In this document: one piece after another, positions 32,831 to 44,084 of the stretch
How positions within the stretch are numbered: position 1 is the stretch's first letter
Layout: each line of letters begins with the position of its first letter
NCBI GenBank assembly: GCA_024699855.1
Contig: JAMPIQ010000003.1
Location: 2,542,001-2,606,000, forward strand
DNA from: Aphelenchoides besseyi
Lineage: Eukaryota; Nematoda; Chromadorea; Rhabditida; Aphelenchoididae
Length of the DNA: 64,000 nt
Direction of reading: 5' to 3'
Program-made: the position numbers and the translations under genes
The notes under the pieces: generated by a model
Databases searched by the model: none
Seen by the model: the letters and a program-made list of their open reading frames with translations, nothing else
What the model was told of the DNA's origin: nothing

Positions 32831-33498
32831 TTCCGGCTCACTTGAATGTTTCAGTTTTTTGACAAGTAACACGGAAGTTTAAGGCGTAAAATACCTTTGG
32901 TGAAGTACGAGTACGTAACCTCTATCGCTTTCTTACAGACTTTATTAGCCGTCATTTTCAAGCTCGTTGCAAATCCGTTGACCAATGAACTGGTTTGTTC
33001 TTGTACGACAGGTAATTACTCGCGCGCTGATCCACTTGAAATTCGATTTCCGGAGACGTCACGTTCAACGGTTTTCTTCCCGCATAAAAAAGGTAACAAA
33101 CGGTGAAATCAAATTGACAAATGACCTTTGCAGCACACCGTTGAACTCGAAAATTGACTAAATGATCTTGATTCGTTCTAACACACTTGTAAATCTCCGC
33201 CTACGCATCCGAACTCTCAAATCTCTAGGAATCAGAGATTACCAACACGAGCGACAACTTCTATTACGCGATACAAATGCACATTGTGGTTATCCAATTA
33301 CGCACCATCTCCAGAATAAATGTGTGGAAACGTTATGTAATAATCGTGTTCAGGGAAACAAAGCACAAATGAAATTATATAATCGAGTTTCAGTTCGAAA
33401 GTCAACCAAAACTTTAGACGTAACTATGCGACCGTAAAATAGACGTACTTGTTTACGTAGATAGTTGAATTTCTTGGTGTACTTTCAGTTTCTTGAGA
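32831..33498. other. Spacer with unassigned open stretches
   Basis: Upstream of the chemoreceptor, short hydrophobic or protein-like frames appear (for example IAFLQTLLAVIFKLVANPL near 32920-32980 and YYAIQMHIVVIQLRTISRIN near 33263-33325). They could be remnants of another receptor gene. They do not splice into a coherent model, so no gene is called. Confidence 0.3.
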
Positions 33499-34602
33499 AT
33501 GAATACGACACTTTCAACCGGAACATTGATCAATGTCTATGTGGCAAGCTCCTCTGCCATTTTGTCGAATTGTTTGCTTTTGTTTCTGATCAAGAATCAA
33601 ACACCCCAGTTGATGGTATCATTTTCCAAGATCCTTGTAAGCCCTACAATAGAGATATTTCTAAACCAATGTTGTAGGTAGTTCATTGTGCCAACGATGT
33701 CATATTCGAGATCTTTCTTCTAGTTACTTTTATTGTAAGTTCCCATCAATTCGTTAGAGAGCTGTTTGATATCAGCAATGTGCACCACTTAACGGACAAT
33801 TTTACTTCATTTTCCGTGGCTATTGGCAGCCGGCAAGCAATCCAATGTTGCTAAAAAACTGCATATGTTTCTACAATGCAATCGTCGTTTATTTACCAAT
33901 CCTTTTGGCTTCGATTGATTTTATGGCTAGATATCGTACGATTTGTCAGTAGGTCCAAAGTTGCTGATCATATACTTAACTAATGTTTAGCGATTCGAAT
34001 TTTGATACATGGCATTTGATTACTTTCGTGTTGTGTGCCTATTTAACGGCTTTTTCAGTCGCTTTTACGTGTCTTCCGTCCACTATTAAGACTGGAGACG
34101 AAATTGACGAGATGGATATGGCAATTCTACTGGCACAGACTGGCGATATTCCACTGTCAATCGGGATAATGGAAATCAAATCGCTGACCGCTGTTTTAAT
34201 TCTGACCGGAAGCGTATTTCTCATCTTCGTGGACTACGTGTTCATTGGGTTTTCTGTTCTTCAGATCAACAAGAAGATGAAAGAGTACAATTTGGGAGTC
34301 AGAAGAAACAAAGATCTTGCAGTTATGAATACGTATGTAATGAACGTTATGGCAGTTCAAGTAAGCATAACTATCTAATCAAATAAAAACAGTTTTAGGC
34401 ATCCTTCCCATTGCTCCTGTTTCTGCCAATTATTGTCAACATCTTATCTTCTTATTTGCACATCGATTGGTATCGAAAAACGAAATTCGAATCTGTTGGT
34501 GCTCTCTTCTTGCCGCTGATCCGAGCGATGTTAACCATCTATCTTATTCCAGTGTACCGAAGATTCATCTGTCGTAGTTTCCAAAAGGCTGTGTCAAAAT
34601 GA
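33499..34602 (+). CDS. Seven-TM chemoreceptor, str-like
   Basis: A serpentine receptor of the nematode chemosensory Str superfamily type, probably an odorant GPCR of sensory cilia. ATG 33499 (MNTTLSTGTLINVYVASSSA). Exons 33499-33636, 33678-33734, 33776 to about 33952, 33991 to about 34362 and 34399-34602 join in frame. TM segments visible include SSSAILSNCLLLFLIK, VIFEIFLLVTFI, NAIVVYLPILLASIDF, HLITFVLCAYLTAFSVAF, LTAVLILTGSVFLIFVDYVF, LLLFLPIIVNILSSYL and GALFLPLIRAMLTIYLIPVY, that is, seven. FMARYRTIC follows TM3, where the family has its G-protein contact motif. Appears intact. Ligand unknown. Confidence 0.78.
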
Positions 34603-34779
34603 TGAGTCAATTCAATAAAAAGAATTAAAATTTTCGATGACAACAATCAATCTTGTGAATGCAATTTGAAAGTTAAATGGTCAAGAAGACAAATGCTTGG
34701 GCCACCGAAGGAAAGTACCTCCAATGTTAGTAGGAAAGAGATTGTGCTATGAAATAATAGTGAACACAACTTGGGTATT

Positions 34780-35590
34780 ACCCTTCAAACAAAACATAAA
34801 TACATTTACTACCACATGACAACACACCACTTTCCGAGCAATTTGTTGGACTCATGGGATTTAATGGTTTATCAACCTCAAAACGAAAGTTCCATCTCTT
34901 TTCTTTTTCAGCTTTTTCTTTGGATAAACACGTTGGTTCCACTTGCGAGTGTAACGCTTGATTTTACTTATCGCTACCGAGTCCTATGCTTGTGAGTTCA
35001 AGAAAATCTAATGAACAAACAGGACGTTTGGGAAAATTGGAATTTACGCGTTCTCACCTCATCACATTTGCATCAATCGTCTACGTATCAACTTTTCTGA
35101 TTGCTCACCTTTATGTACCAAATCTTATAAGGTTCACTTATTCAAATGAACAAATTGAACACATCAAAATGACCACTGCTAATCCAACACCCTCATTTGG
35201 TTGGATACCTGTATTGGAGCCTTTAGATGGTTAGAGATGATCACTTTGGCTGCAGTTACCATTGTGATTTGAGTTAATTACGTTTTCATCGGTTATGCCG
35301 TTTACCGAATACGTAAAGCAATGTTGAAGATGAACGACGAACTCAAAAACACACGACTTCACACAGTTAACAATCAAGTGCTAGTGATCATGTTACTTCA
35401 GTCTGCTTCATCATTGACTATTTTTCTGCCAACAATTATGAACATTATTGTTTGTTATTTGCGAATTGATTTCTATTGGCCCAGTGTGATTGAAGGATTC
35501 ATTACGTTTTGGTTTCCTATGTTGAGATAATTAGCCATAATCTTCATTGTACCTCCATACAGAAGTTCAGGCTTTCACGTTTTTCGTTAA
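34780..35590 (+). pseudogene. Decayed chemoreceptor, TM3 to TM7 only
   Basis: A second copy lies directly downstream of the intact receptor. Recognisable parts are LDFTYRYRVLC (after TM3), RSHLITFASIVYVSTFLIAH (TM4), VNYVFIGYAVYRIRKAML (TM5 end), TIFLPTIMNIIVCYL (TM6) and FITFWFPMLR..LAIIFIVPPYR (TM7). It is broken by a frame change near 35215-35240, a TGA inside TM5 at about 35271, and a TAA inside TM7 at about 35528. The first two TM segments are absent. These are independent lesions, so it is a true pseudogene, not a sequence slip. Confidence 0.65.
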
Positions 35591-35713
35591 TGTCAAATGT
35601 TTCCTTCAAAAATTGAATCCGTTGTTCCGGTTCAGACACTTCTTGTAAACGCTGATTTTTTCTTCATAACCGTATTATTGTTTATTCATACAATAATCTA
35701 CCCGTTTGTGAAT

Positions 35714-37156
35714 TTAGCATTTAACTTCCAGTCTATGATCTATAGTGTCTCCACGACCGACTTCAACAAGCCGCTGAAAATCACGTGTGTAGTGAATAAC
35801 ATCTCCGAGTTTTGTCCGTGACTTAAACTCCTCGTATCCCGTTCGATTGTAATTGCCGATTCGTAAATTAACTCCGATAGAAACTAAACTCAACGATACT
35901 TGATCGAATCGATGACAACGATTGATGTAACGATAATAAACATTGTGGTTTTGTAGCGCTTTGACATCACATTCGAAGTTCCTATGATTATCTTCAACGA
36001 TTGCAAGAAGACTTCCAACTCACCACTTCGGCTTTCCAACACAATCGGAGGTTAATAAGCAAAGGGCGTGCCTGAAAATCAATTGTCAACATACTGTCCA
36101 CTTCAGTTACCATTTCAGAATCTGACGTGTGTATCGGGAATCGCTGACAAATAGATTTGTGGCTAAAATTTGCTTGTAGCTTAGCAGCAATCACAAACTT
36201 ACCTGCAATCTCTTCATAGGCGCTTGCTAACAATCGAGAGATCGGTAGGTATTTGTAAGTGGCTACAAAACAAAGTCAATCAAATACGTTTCATTCAAAT
36301 TACTCGGATATGCTGTCGCAAAAATGCTATGGCGTGTGCCGTTAAAACTCAAGATGGACGGCTGACTGCCGTTTTTCACTGCATCGACCATTCGATGCAA
36401 AATTGGTTCGCGTATTCGTACACTCGAATCGATGTAGAAAAATGACGGCCACTCTTGAAGCGCTTCCTTGGTATTCAAATGACAAATAATAACAAATGCA
36501 ACATACGATCATTACAATTTTAAAGGCATAGCTTTTCAGGCTAGAAACATGCGATGGAAAAGCGGAGAAATTGAATTTTCGATACTCCACATTACACCAA
36601 CTTTGGACTTCGTCTACCTACAACATTCGTTGATTCTCGAACACTAAAACCCACTTCTTCAGCAGTCAAGCCAATATCGTAGTAAACGATTTTGGCATTT
36701 TTGTATGTTTCTCGAATCACTTTGACCATCACTCTCGACTCGTTGAAGTGATTACTAGAGCACGGAGTTACAAAGATCGGAATCCAGTCGTCACTTAAGT
36801 TCTCGTAGTTAGGAGGTGTCCTTTCGGCATCTCGATCCAACAGCTTGTGAACACTAAGATACGAGTAAAGTGAGCAGTCGAATCGAATACCCCGTTTTGC
36901 GTGGCCTTGATTGTCTGTCCCAATAAAACAAAACTAAAAAGCAAGGCATCTGATTTGCGATTAACGAGAAACGAACGTTCTCTCCAAAACAATCGCAATC
37001 CACAGATTTGTACCAAAGAAACAAAGAAATCGACCAGAAAAGACTGACAACTAAAACGAATGAACTTCTTCTTCTCAAATTTCGCACAATCAACAGAAAC
37101 AAGTTGCCATCAAAAGACGAATGTTGTCGATTGGCTTTGTACGTGGACTCGGACAT
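35714..37156 (-). CDS. DUF1647-type membrane protein, putative glycosyltransferase
   Basis: ATG 37156 (MSESTYKANRQHSSFDGN) precedes a membrane anchor at about residues 29-44 (FVLVVSLFWSISLFLW), giving a type II Golgi layout. The lumenal part has DDWIPIFVTPCSSNHFNES, NAKIVYYDIGLTAEE, FNFSAFPSHVSSLKSYAFKI, EWPSFFYIDSSVRI and, near the end, NRCHRFDQVSLSLVS. This succession (C-S-x-N-H-F start, YD-x-G-L, D-S-S, C-H-R-x-D-Q) is that of the nematode-expanded DUF1647 family, which is predicted to be glycosyltransferase-like with no proven activity. Small introns are numerous, and the junction near 36010-36060 is not settled. Its 3' end overlaps ground just past the pseudogenised chemoreceptor, in convergent orientation. 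Confidence 0.6.
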
Positions 37157-38003
37157 GACAGCTGAACGAGACCTTAACAAAAGTTCATCGTCTAAAGACG
37201 TTTGTTGGAAAAAACGCGTATAGACGTCACTTCAAAGCGTTGCGCAAATACCACGCAAACAATTCGAACTTATAAGCTTGAGATTCACGGGTGGCTTCTC
37301 AGATGTTGAAAGCAGATAAACTACAAGCCCGAAGACTTTCGCTTGAATTCAACTTGTGCGGGATGAAGTTGATAGTATTGAAGTGAATGCAATACATAGG
37401 TAATTTAAATGTGAAAAAAACCATCGATTTACATGGATTTGCATCTTTAACGAGCTGTAGTTTTTCCAGTTCAGATGGAATAAACTCAGCGAAAAAGTGT
37501 GTTTATTGAAGCCTCAAACTTGACTTAATAAACCGAACAACAACTTCACAAACGTATGATCGCGAGAACAGCAATAAACAAACTAACGGGAACAATAATC
37601 CACAAAAGGCGTCATCAATCGACAGAGATGACTTTAAGAGTCGCTAAATCGAATTGGCCTACAAACGATGGGCGAAAAGGAGAAGAAATTTGGGGAATCG
37701 ATCGTTCTTCTGGAACGACGTAGGCGTAGTTTTGGGATTTTCATCGCGTGGACGTGACAGAGGCAACCATAAGGTCTCGACAAAAACATTTCCGGTTTTG
37801 CATGTTTTACGGAAATGAGCACGTTTGCGTAGAACGTTGAAAAGACTTCTGATGCACATATTATACGCAAAGAATATATCTTGCATTTCGAAACAAGTTA
37901 GAGTCCGGTCGAACATCTCCTGAAATATTTCTTGTGGATAGAAAGCCACAGAGCATCAAAGAAGCAACTTAATTCACAGTTTGTTTTACAAAAATCCAAA
38001 AGC
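37157..38003. other. Spacer with a possible short gene
   Basis: On the minus strand 37659-37917 a frame opens behind a TTTCAG acceptor-like site (MFDRTLTCFEMQDIFFAYNM..) and runs about 85 codons to a stop. It looks moderately protein-like but has no recognised family and no confirmed first exon. The rest of the spacer shows nothing. Confidence 0.3.
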
Positions 38004-38649
38004 TCAATCACGTTTGCCAGGCAGCAACGATGTCATGGTCAAATCGCCGGAAGTATTCAAATTGGATCCCGGTGTAGAGACAGCAGCTATCGAATCGCCT
38101 TGAGTCGTCGAATCGCCATCACTCGTCTTCATGAGCTTGCGTTCGTTGCGAACATTCTCGAGATCACTGGCCAAACGAGCGCGTTTACGATTCTTCTCAT
38201 ATTCTTTATCGACCGCCGCTGCTTTCTTCTCGAGTTTCTTGCGTTCGCCGTAGAGTTCTTTCTAAAATCAGAAAATCCGATCTGCATAGTCGAAAACCTA
38301 CCGCAAGTTCTGCCAAATCGTCACGATGCTTTTCCGTAGAACGAACGAATATGTCAACCATTGGAGTGATATCTTTGAGCGCATTCTCGGTGTATTGGAT
38401 CTCCTCTTCAACGCTGTTCAAATAACTCTCACTCTTGGCTCTGAGAATCGAGAGCACCGAGTTGATGACCGTAATGAAGAAGACAACAACGAACGTCGTG
38501 ATCATGAGGTAGATGTTGCTCTGGTCGATGTCTGAAAACGAAGTCAACGACTCCATCCGAAGGCCCTCACCCAATTTTTGTTGAAACGTTTGCGACAGAC
38601 ATTCGTCTCCCAAACCCAAGAGAACTACGCCAATCAACCAAAAGCACAT
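38004..38649 (-). CDS. Membrane-anchored coiled-coil protein, unknown
   Basis: ATG 38649 starts a signal peptide (MCFWLIGVVLLGLGDECLSQ). A short polar region leads to a transmembrane segment (IYLMITTFVVVFFITVINSV). A long charged helix follows (EEEIQYTENALKDITPMVDI, then after an intron KELYGERKKLEKKAAAVDKE) that should form a coiled coil, with a basic patch KNRKRAR and a Ser/Thr-rich tail ending LLPGKRD. One intron lies at about 38262-38303. The layout suggests an ER or plasma-membrane tether or a complex subunit. No orthologue recognised. Confidence 0.6.
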
Positions 38650-39852
38650 TCTTGGAGTCTCTTGAACGAATAAACCGAAATTACCAGAATGAATGAAAAT
38701 TGCTTCTTTTATACCAAAAGCTTGAGAATAAGCAAATTGCGATTGGTGAATGCAAGTTTAGCGATCATTCAAAAGTCAATTATGACGTTTTTCCTCGACA
38801 AACACTTCCAAAAAACGAACGTTCATTTCGACGTTCTTTGATCCGAACGCTTGATCTCGCTGACTCATTTCTGACACCAACTTTGATCCAAAATTGAACC
38901 TCAAACGTTCTCGAAAATTTTTTGTTGCACTCAACCTAGAGCCTGGAGCCCATTGAATGGTTGTTTCCTGACTGTTTTAATTGAATATGACGTCAACCTT
39001 ACTGTATGCACAACTATGCTCTAGCTAATTGTATGTGATTTCGCGTCTCGACTATAACTTTTCGTGAAATTAGACAACTATAAAGGCTTATTTCAAGTGA
39101 CGAAGATCACTCAATTCATTCTAGAATGTTGATCAGCGATTGCAGAAGATTAATCCGGGGGTGTTCGTGAATTGGTCGGGATAAACCGAAAGCACTCACA
39201 TCATTTTATTATTAGAGTCGAAACATTCGGTGTAAACTACTGGGGTGTGGTGTAATAAAATTGTTTATTGACCAAATAGCTCATCCAGTTGAAGGGCAAA
39301 TTCGAGCAGGAACAAAAATCAATCGCTGTGAACCGGAGCTATAAAAGTACGAAACGTCACCATGTGAACTCAAAGGGCATGCGGTAGTAAGTGTTGCTCA
39401 TCCACTGAACACTCTAAGAACACAAAGAGCCTTTTGATTTTCACATTCTATTGATCGAAGGTCAATTAGAGTAAGCAGAGGAAACAAAAGCTAACGATAC
39501 TAGTGAGTTTTTGTATCTGCATACTACTTTTGTGTATGGAATCTTCAGCACTATGATATCATACGAATTGATGAAATCATGTGCTGTTTGGTTTGGTACA
39601 TATCATGAGTTTGAGAGGATTTGCATATCAACAACTTTCGATCAGCTCGTGTTTTCCCGTTTGAAAAAGGAATCGAAAGTCCTCGTTTTGTCGTTCCGTT
39701 CAGTTCGTTTGTTCGTATTTCTCGACGTGTACAAAAAATGTTTTCATAAACTTGCAGCCACCGAGCATTCCAACAGTCAAACTTCCTATTCGTTAGGGCG
39801 CTCGATCTTCAAATGGTAGGTCGACTACTAGTACGATTAGAATTAGTTGTAG
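38650..39852. other. Spacer upstream of the ABC transporter-like gene
   Basis: Mostly featureless. The first exon of the ABC transporter-like gene must lie in its right part (39480-39820), where a frame is open and ends in SYSLGRSIFKW, but the splice into the exon at 39853 could not be resolved. Confidence 0.35.
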
Positions 39853-42328
39853 TTGGCCAATTACGCAACCAGTTTGGATAGAATACTTTTTATCATTGGA
39901 TTCACTTTGTGTACATTGAATGGAGCAATTGGCGCTGCGTGTGGCTCAATTTTCAGTCGTTTATTTCAAGTGATTCAACACGCCCAGACGCGATATGTGA
40001 ATGGAACGTTGGATAATCAGTGGTTACAAGCGGAAATGTTTGGTTTTGCTATAACCTATCTACTGGTGGCTGTTGTTCTAATGATTTCGAGTTTTGTGGC
40101 TGTAAGAGAGTATTCATTGTCAGAGATCAGATAAATCTTTAGATTTCCTGTTTCCATATCGCTTCTGCTCGAGTGATTTCTACAATCAGACGTCGACTTT
40201 TCTTCGCTGAACTAAACAAACGACCGGTGACCGATGTGAAGTTCTACCACAAATTCACAGTGTAAGAGAAAACAACCGATTGATAAGCTCGTTCGCATTT
40301 AGGATGTTGGATTTGATGCAGAGAGGAACAGGAATCAAATTTGTTTTTGTAACTCAAGCATTCACTACCGCATTTTTCGGTATCATCGTCGGTCTAGCTA
40401 TCAAGTAAACGAACGAAAATAAGCGTTCGTTTGATTTTACTGTTTTAGTTGGAAACTTACGGTGTTTCTTGTTTTCATGTTTCCATTCGTTTTACCGTTC
40501 GTTTGGTTACCAGAAACAACAACAAATCGTTTGAAAGAAAAAGAAGGAGCTGCGTACATGAAAGCAAATATGACTGTCGTTCAATCGGTTCTCAACGATC
40601 AGTTGGAGGTCGAAAAAGAGTACAATCAACATATCGACGATGCCCTTCGGATTGGAACTCAAAAAGCAGTTCTTTCAACATCTTATGGCGGGTTTTATTA
40701 TACAATCATGTTGGCTTTCATGACAGCGGGAGCTTGGCAAGTGAACTGAACAACAACACTGAAATGCTCAGTTTGTAGGTTCGGAATGAATACGATTTGG
40801 GAAGATCGTAGTGTTCATGCAATTGGAGATCTTTTCACAGTTTTTTGGTTGTTGTTTGTTGGGGCTATTCGTGTTGGTCAATCGGTTCCACAGCTTGGAG
40901 CGATTTGGGCAGCAGTTACAACCGGACAAAAAGTTCTAAAAGAACTGGGCCCAGTATGTTATCAAAGTACATCATAACCTATCAAATCATTATTTCAGAC
41001 GTTGTCATTGAACGATACAATAATACCTAATGCAACAATGTCAACCATTGATGAAAACTCCTTTGATCAAAAAAGTTTGGACATTGACACGCAACCGATC
41101 ATTGGAGTTGCGAACACAAACAGCACATTTGATTCTGATCATCTTCATGTTATTTCAGTTACTAATCGTCATTTACAATGTTAGATCAAACAGCACGGTC
41201 GTATTTGATGTTTCATTTTAGTTCTTGAATCTCAGTCCTTGGCTAAACCAAATAACCCAGTTCGTTCATCGTTGTTGAAAATGATATTAAAATTATGCGG
41301 TCGTGAAGTTGCAGTTCTAACAACAGCGATTGTCGCTATGATTGTGCGTTCATGCATTTGGCCGCTGTATACGTGGTTATTGGGCCAATTCTACGAGATG
41401 CTCAACGATCCAACCCCAATAGCCAACAAGAACACGGCCATATTGTTTGCAACAACATTGGCGATCGTATCACTACTCGGCGGTCTTCTAAACTTCAGTG
41501 GATCAGCGGCAATGGCGGTTTTTGGCGAACGAATCGGACGAAGATGTCGGGATGCCGCATTGAAGGTATGTGGATACCTTAAACCAAATATAAAACTACT
41601 TTCAGGGTCGATTATCAAATGAATCGAAAGCATCGAATATCAAAAACCTTCTTTCCGTTCCGGTACAAATACAGATCGCAATTGATACCCGATTTTCGGA
41701 TATTCTCGAGGCGACATTAGCGTTGATGTTAATTCTTTACACCGCCGCTTACTATAATTGGCAAATTGCATTGATTGAATTGGGAGTTGTTGTCTTGTAC
41801 GAGATTTGTCAGCTCCAAGTGTTTAACAGCCTCTTCCCCAAAGTTCACAAGCTGTTCGAATTGGAAGAGAAAACATTGAATGTAAGCGAACAGATGTCCA
41901 CATCTAACATCGATTGTAGTTGCTAATTGAGTCGACAACAACAGCCATGACTACGCCATTAAAAGTTTCACGCGAAAAATACAACGAGTTGGCCAATCAA
42001 ACACACAAGTCACTTGTTCGAATCGGGTTGTACGAAGCGTTTTCGTTTGCAATCGGAATGTCGTACGAAGGATTGAACTTTGCGCTCATTTATTTCGTTG
42101 GCACATGTTTCTACACCAACTTGCAATTCAGTCCATTCAGCTACTTTCAGTGAGTGATATCTGAGATCAAAACCCCATTGACTGTGCTTTAGAGTAGCAC
42201 AAATGGTCAACGGCGGGTTCCTGATTTCCATTATTCCTACGGCATCTTATGCTCCGGAACTTGTACGTGCTCTTGTTGCTGCTTCGCGACTGTCCGCATT
42301 AACATCGAGAGACGATCATCAGCTTTGA
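39853..42328 (+). CDS. ABCB-like membrane protein without ATPase domains
   Basis: Both transmembrane domains of a P-glycoprotein-type (ABCB) exporter are present, but neither nucleotide-binding domain is. TMD1 (39853 to about 40971) has NYATSLDRILFIIGFTLCTL, NWKLTVFLVFMFPFVLPFVW and LGAIWAAVTTGQKVLKELGP, where the family continues into NBD1. Instead about 80 polar, Asn-rich residues (41000-41239, SLNDTIIPNATMSTIDENSF..) lead straight into TMD2 (KMILKLCGREVAVLTTAIVA, FGERIGRRCRDAALKG, VAQMVNGGFLISIIPTASYA). The frame then stops within about 25 residues, at 42328, where NBD2 should begin. No Walker A, LSGGQ or Walker B motif occurs in any frame of the locus. The intracellular coupling regions are also eroded. 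The reading frame itself is undamaged. The first exon is unresolved. It may be a receptor, a scaffold or a decaying transporter. Confidence 0.7.
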
Positions 42329-42500
42329 ATAGTGAAAAAGTTTCACACAAAAACTCTCACTGTCGTTAAGCCAAGACAAAAAAAAGCGGGAACTTGTTCG
42401 TAGTTTTGTTGTCATTTTACTGATTCGTTTAATAAACTTTTGTCGTGTGATTGCTGTCAAACGTGTATTGTTCTTTTGATCAGAAAATTTCAGAGTTGAA

Positions 42501-42911
42501 ATGCGCAAACTTCGGCCAACAGTCACAATCGAAAACTTGCCCAAAAAGGCCGTCTATTCCGATTCATCGATTCACATCCTTCCAACAAGCCTCGACTATA
42601 CGGGACCGGCAGAAGTCAGCACGTACCTTCGACAAGAACATGGTTGGACAACCTTTCGTGGTCAACCGCTGCAGAAAACTACTATCAAAGCTCCAAGTGG
42701 ATTCTCAATTTTTACTGTCGCCGAAAAACAAACACGTTCGTTTAACTGTTAGTCCCGTTTTCACTGTTATTTAGAATCTAAAAAGCTGGTTTGCGACTCC
42801 CGAACCAATCAATTGATATCTTGGGAACGTGACCGACCGTCCAGTTTCACTCAACAACTTGAAAAAACTTTCGAGTATCTGGCCGTGGCTAAAGCAATGA
42901 CTGAAGAATAA
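42501..42911 (+). CDS. rnaseh2c: Ribonuclease H2 subunit C
   Basis: A non-catalytic subunit of the heterotrimeric RNase H2, which removes ribonucleotides from DNA and degrades RNA:DNA hybrids. With subunit B it forms the triple-barrel scaffold. ATG 42501 gives MRKLRPTVTIENLP. The family core follows: IHILPTSLDYTGPAEVSTYL, TTFRGQPLQKTTIKAPSGFS and FTVAEKQT, then after a short intron (42734-42773) SKKLVCDSRTNQ and a C-terminal helix ending VAKAMTEE. Size (about 122 residues) is near the family minimum. It starts 173 nt after the ABC-like gene on the same strand. AATAAA at 42946-42951. Confidence 0.82.
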
Positions 42912-42945
42912 TATTCTTGTATGTTCCAATTTCCAATTTTAAAAA

Positions 42946-42951
42946 AATAAA
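42946..42951 (+). terminator. Polyadenylation signal (AATAAA)
   Basis: AATAAA within an A-rich run 35 nt past the RNASEH2C stop codon. Confidence 0.5.
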
Positions 42952-43181
42952 CCGCATGTCTATCTTCGTTAACTGTGAACAATCAAACAATAACTCTGAA
43001 TAAACAACTTTAAAAAGCGAACCATCGAGCGGTGACGATTCTCGAGCTGCGGCAAACGGGCGCAGATGGACAGCAGGAGCTCACGGTCGACTGATTGTAA
43101 GAAAAAGTGGCTCTCGACGTGGTCCAACGCAACTTTATTGTTCATTCACTTAGACACGCTTCTTTCACATATCCTTTCAAA

Positions 43182-43822
43182 ATGATGGAATACATGCTTC
43201 TGTTCTCACGCCAAGGGAAACTTCGACTTCAGAAGTGGTATTTGGCTCGTACCGACAAGGTCGGTGAATTCATTTTACGAGGTTTTTGATTTGTGTTTCA
43301 GCAAAAGAAGAAGATTACACGCGATCTGATAACCGCCATTCTGGCTCGAAAACCGAAAATGTGCGCCTTCTTGGAGTACGGCGAAAAGAAAGTCGTTTAC
43401 AAGCGGTTAGTTTTTTTGTTTATTTTCAACAACAAGTATTTTCAGCTACGCATCCTTGTATTTTTGTTGTGCCATCGAGCAAACGGACAACGAGCTTCTT
43501 TGCTTGGAGATCATTCACAGATACGTGGAGCTTTTGGATCGCTATTTTGGCAGTGTAAGCCCGAGCTTTTTTTCGTTTTGATGCCGATCTTTAGGTCTGT
43601 GAATTGGACATAATCTTCAACTTCGAGAAAGCGTATTTCATTCTCGACGAGTTTCTTTTGGCCGGAGAAGTTCAGGAGACGAGCAAGAAGCAGGTGTTGA
43701 AGGCGATCAGCGCGCAGGATCTGCTTCAAGATGTACGTTTTCTGTTCGATTTGTTTTGTATTTTTGGGAAATTTTAGGATGAAACAACTCAGGGATTCTT
43801 CGAAGACAATGGTCTCGGATAA
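43182..43822 (+). CDS. aps-1: AP-1 clathrin adaptor, sigma subunit
   Basis: The small (sigma) subunit of the AP-1 adaptor, which sorts cargo at the trans-Golgi network and endosomes and binds dileucine signals with gamma. ATG 43182 starts [20 protein letters not shown]. After small introns the chain continues [98 protein letters not shown] and a short tail ending DNGLG. It is nearly colinear with animal AP1S1-3. The residues [16 protein letters not shown] and the [12 protein letters not shown] segment distinguish sigma-1 from the sigmas of AP-2 and AP-3. Part of a same-strand series with about 260-nt gaps. Confidence 0.96.
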
Positions 43823-44084
43823 ATGGCTAATTTCTGTCGATATTATAGTATTTATTCATTTTTTAAGTCGTCCATTTTGTAAACCGCAACTCGTCAGCCC
43901 TCGCAAATTAGCTTCGATTTGTTTGTCTTTAAGTCTACGATCTAATAAATATCTTTATGCCTTCAAGTGTTGTGAGGCGAATGGGACGGTTTTTTGCCAG
44001 CTACCTGAAGACATTCGACGTGGATATCAATTGGAGACTTCAGATGTAAATTTGTAAAGATTCGAAGAAACAGGGAAATTCAAT

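Noticed and set aside
35597..35821. Hydrophobic plus-strand frame as a third receptor fragment
   Set aside because: It lies opposite the last exon of the DUF1647 gene, whose conserved CHRxDQ block explains the open frame.
40972..41238. A hidden nucleotide-binding domain in the ABC-like linker
   Set aside because: The interval is only 267 nt, contains no GxxGxGK(S/T) or LSGGQ-like sequence in any frame, and an NBD needs about 700 nt.
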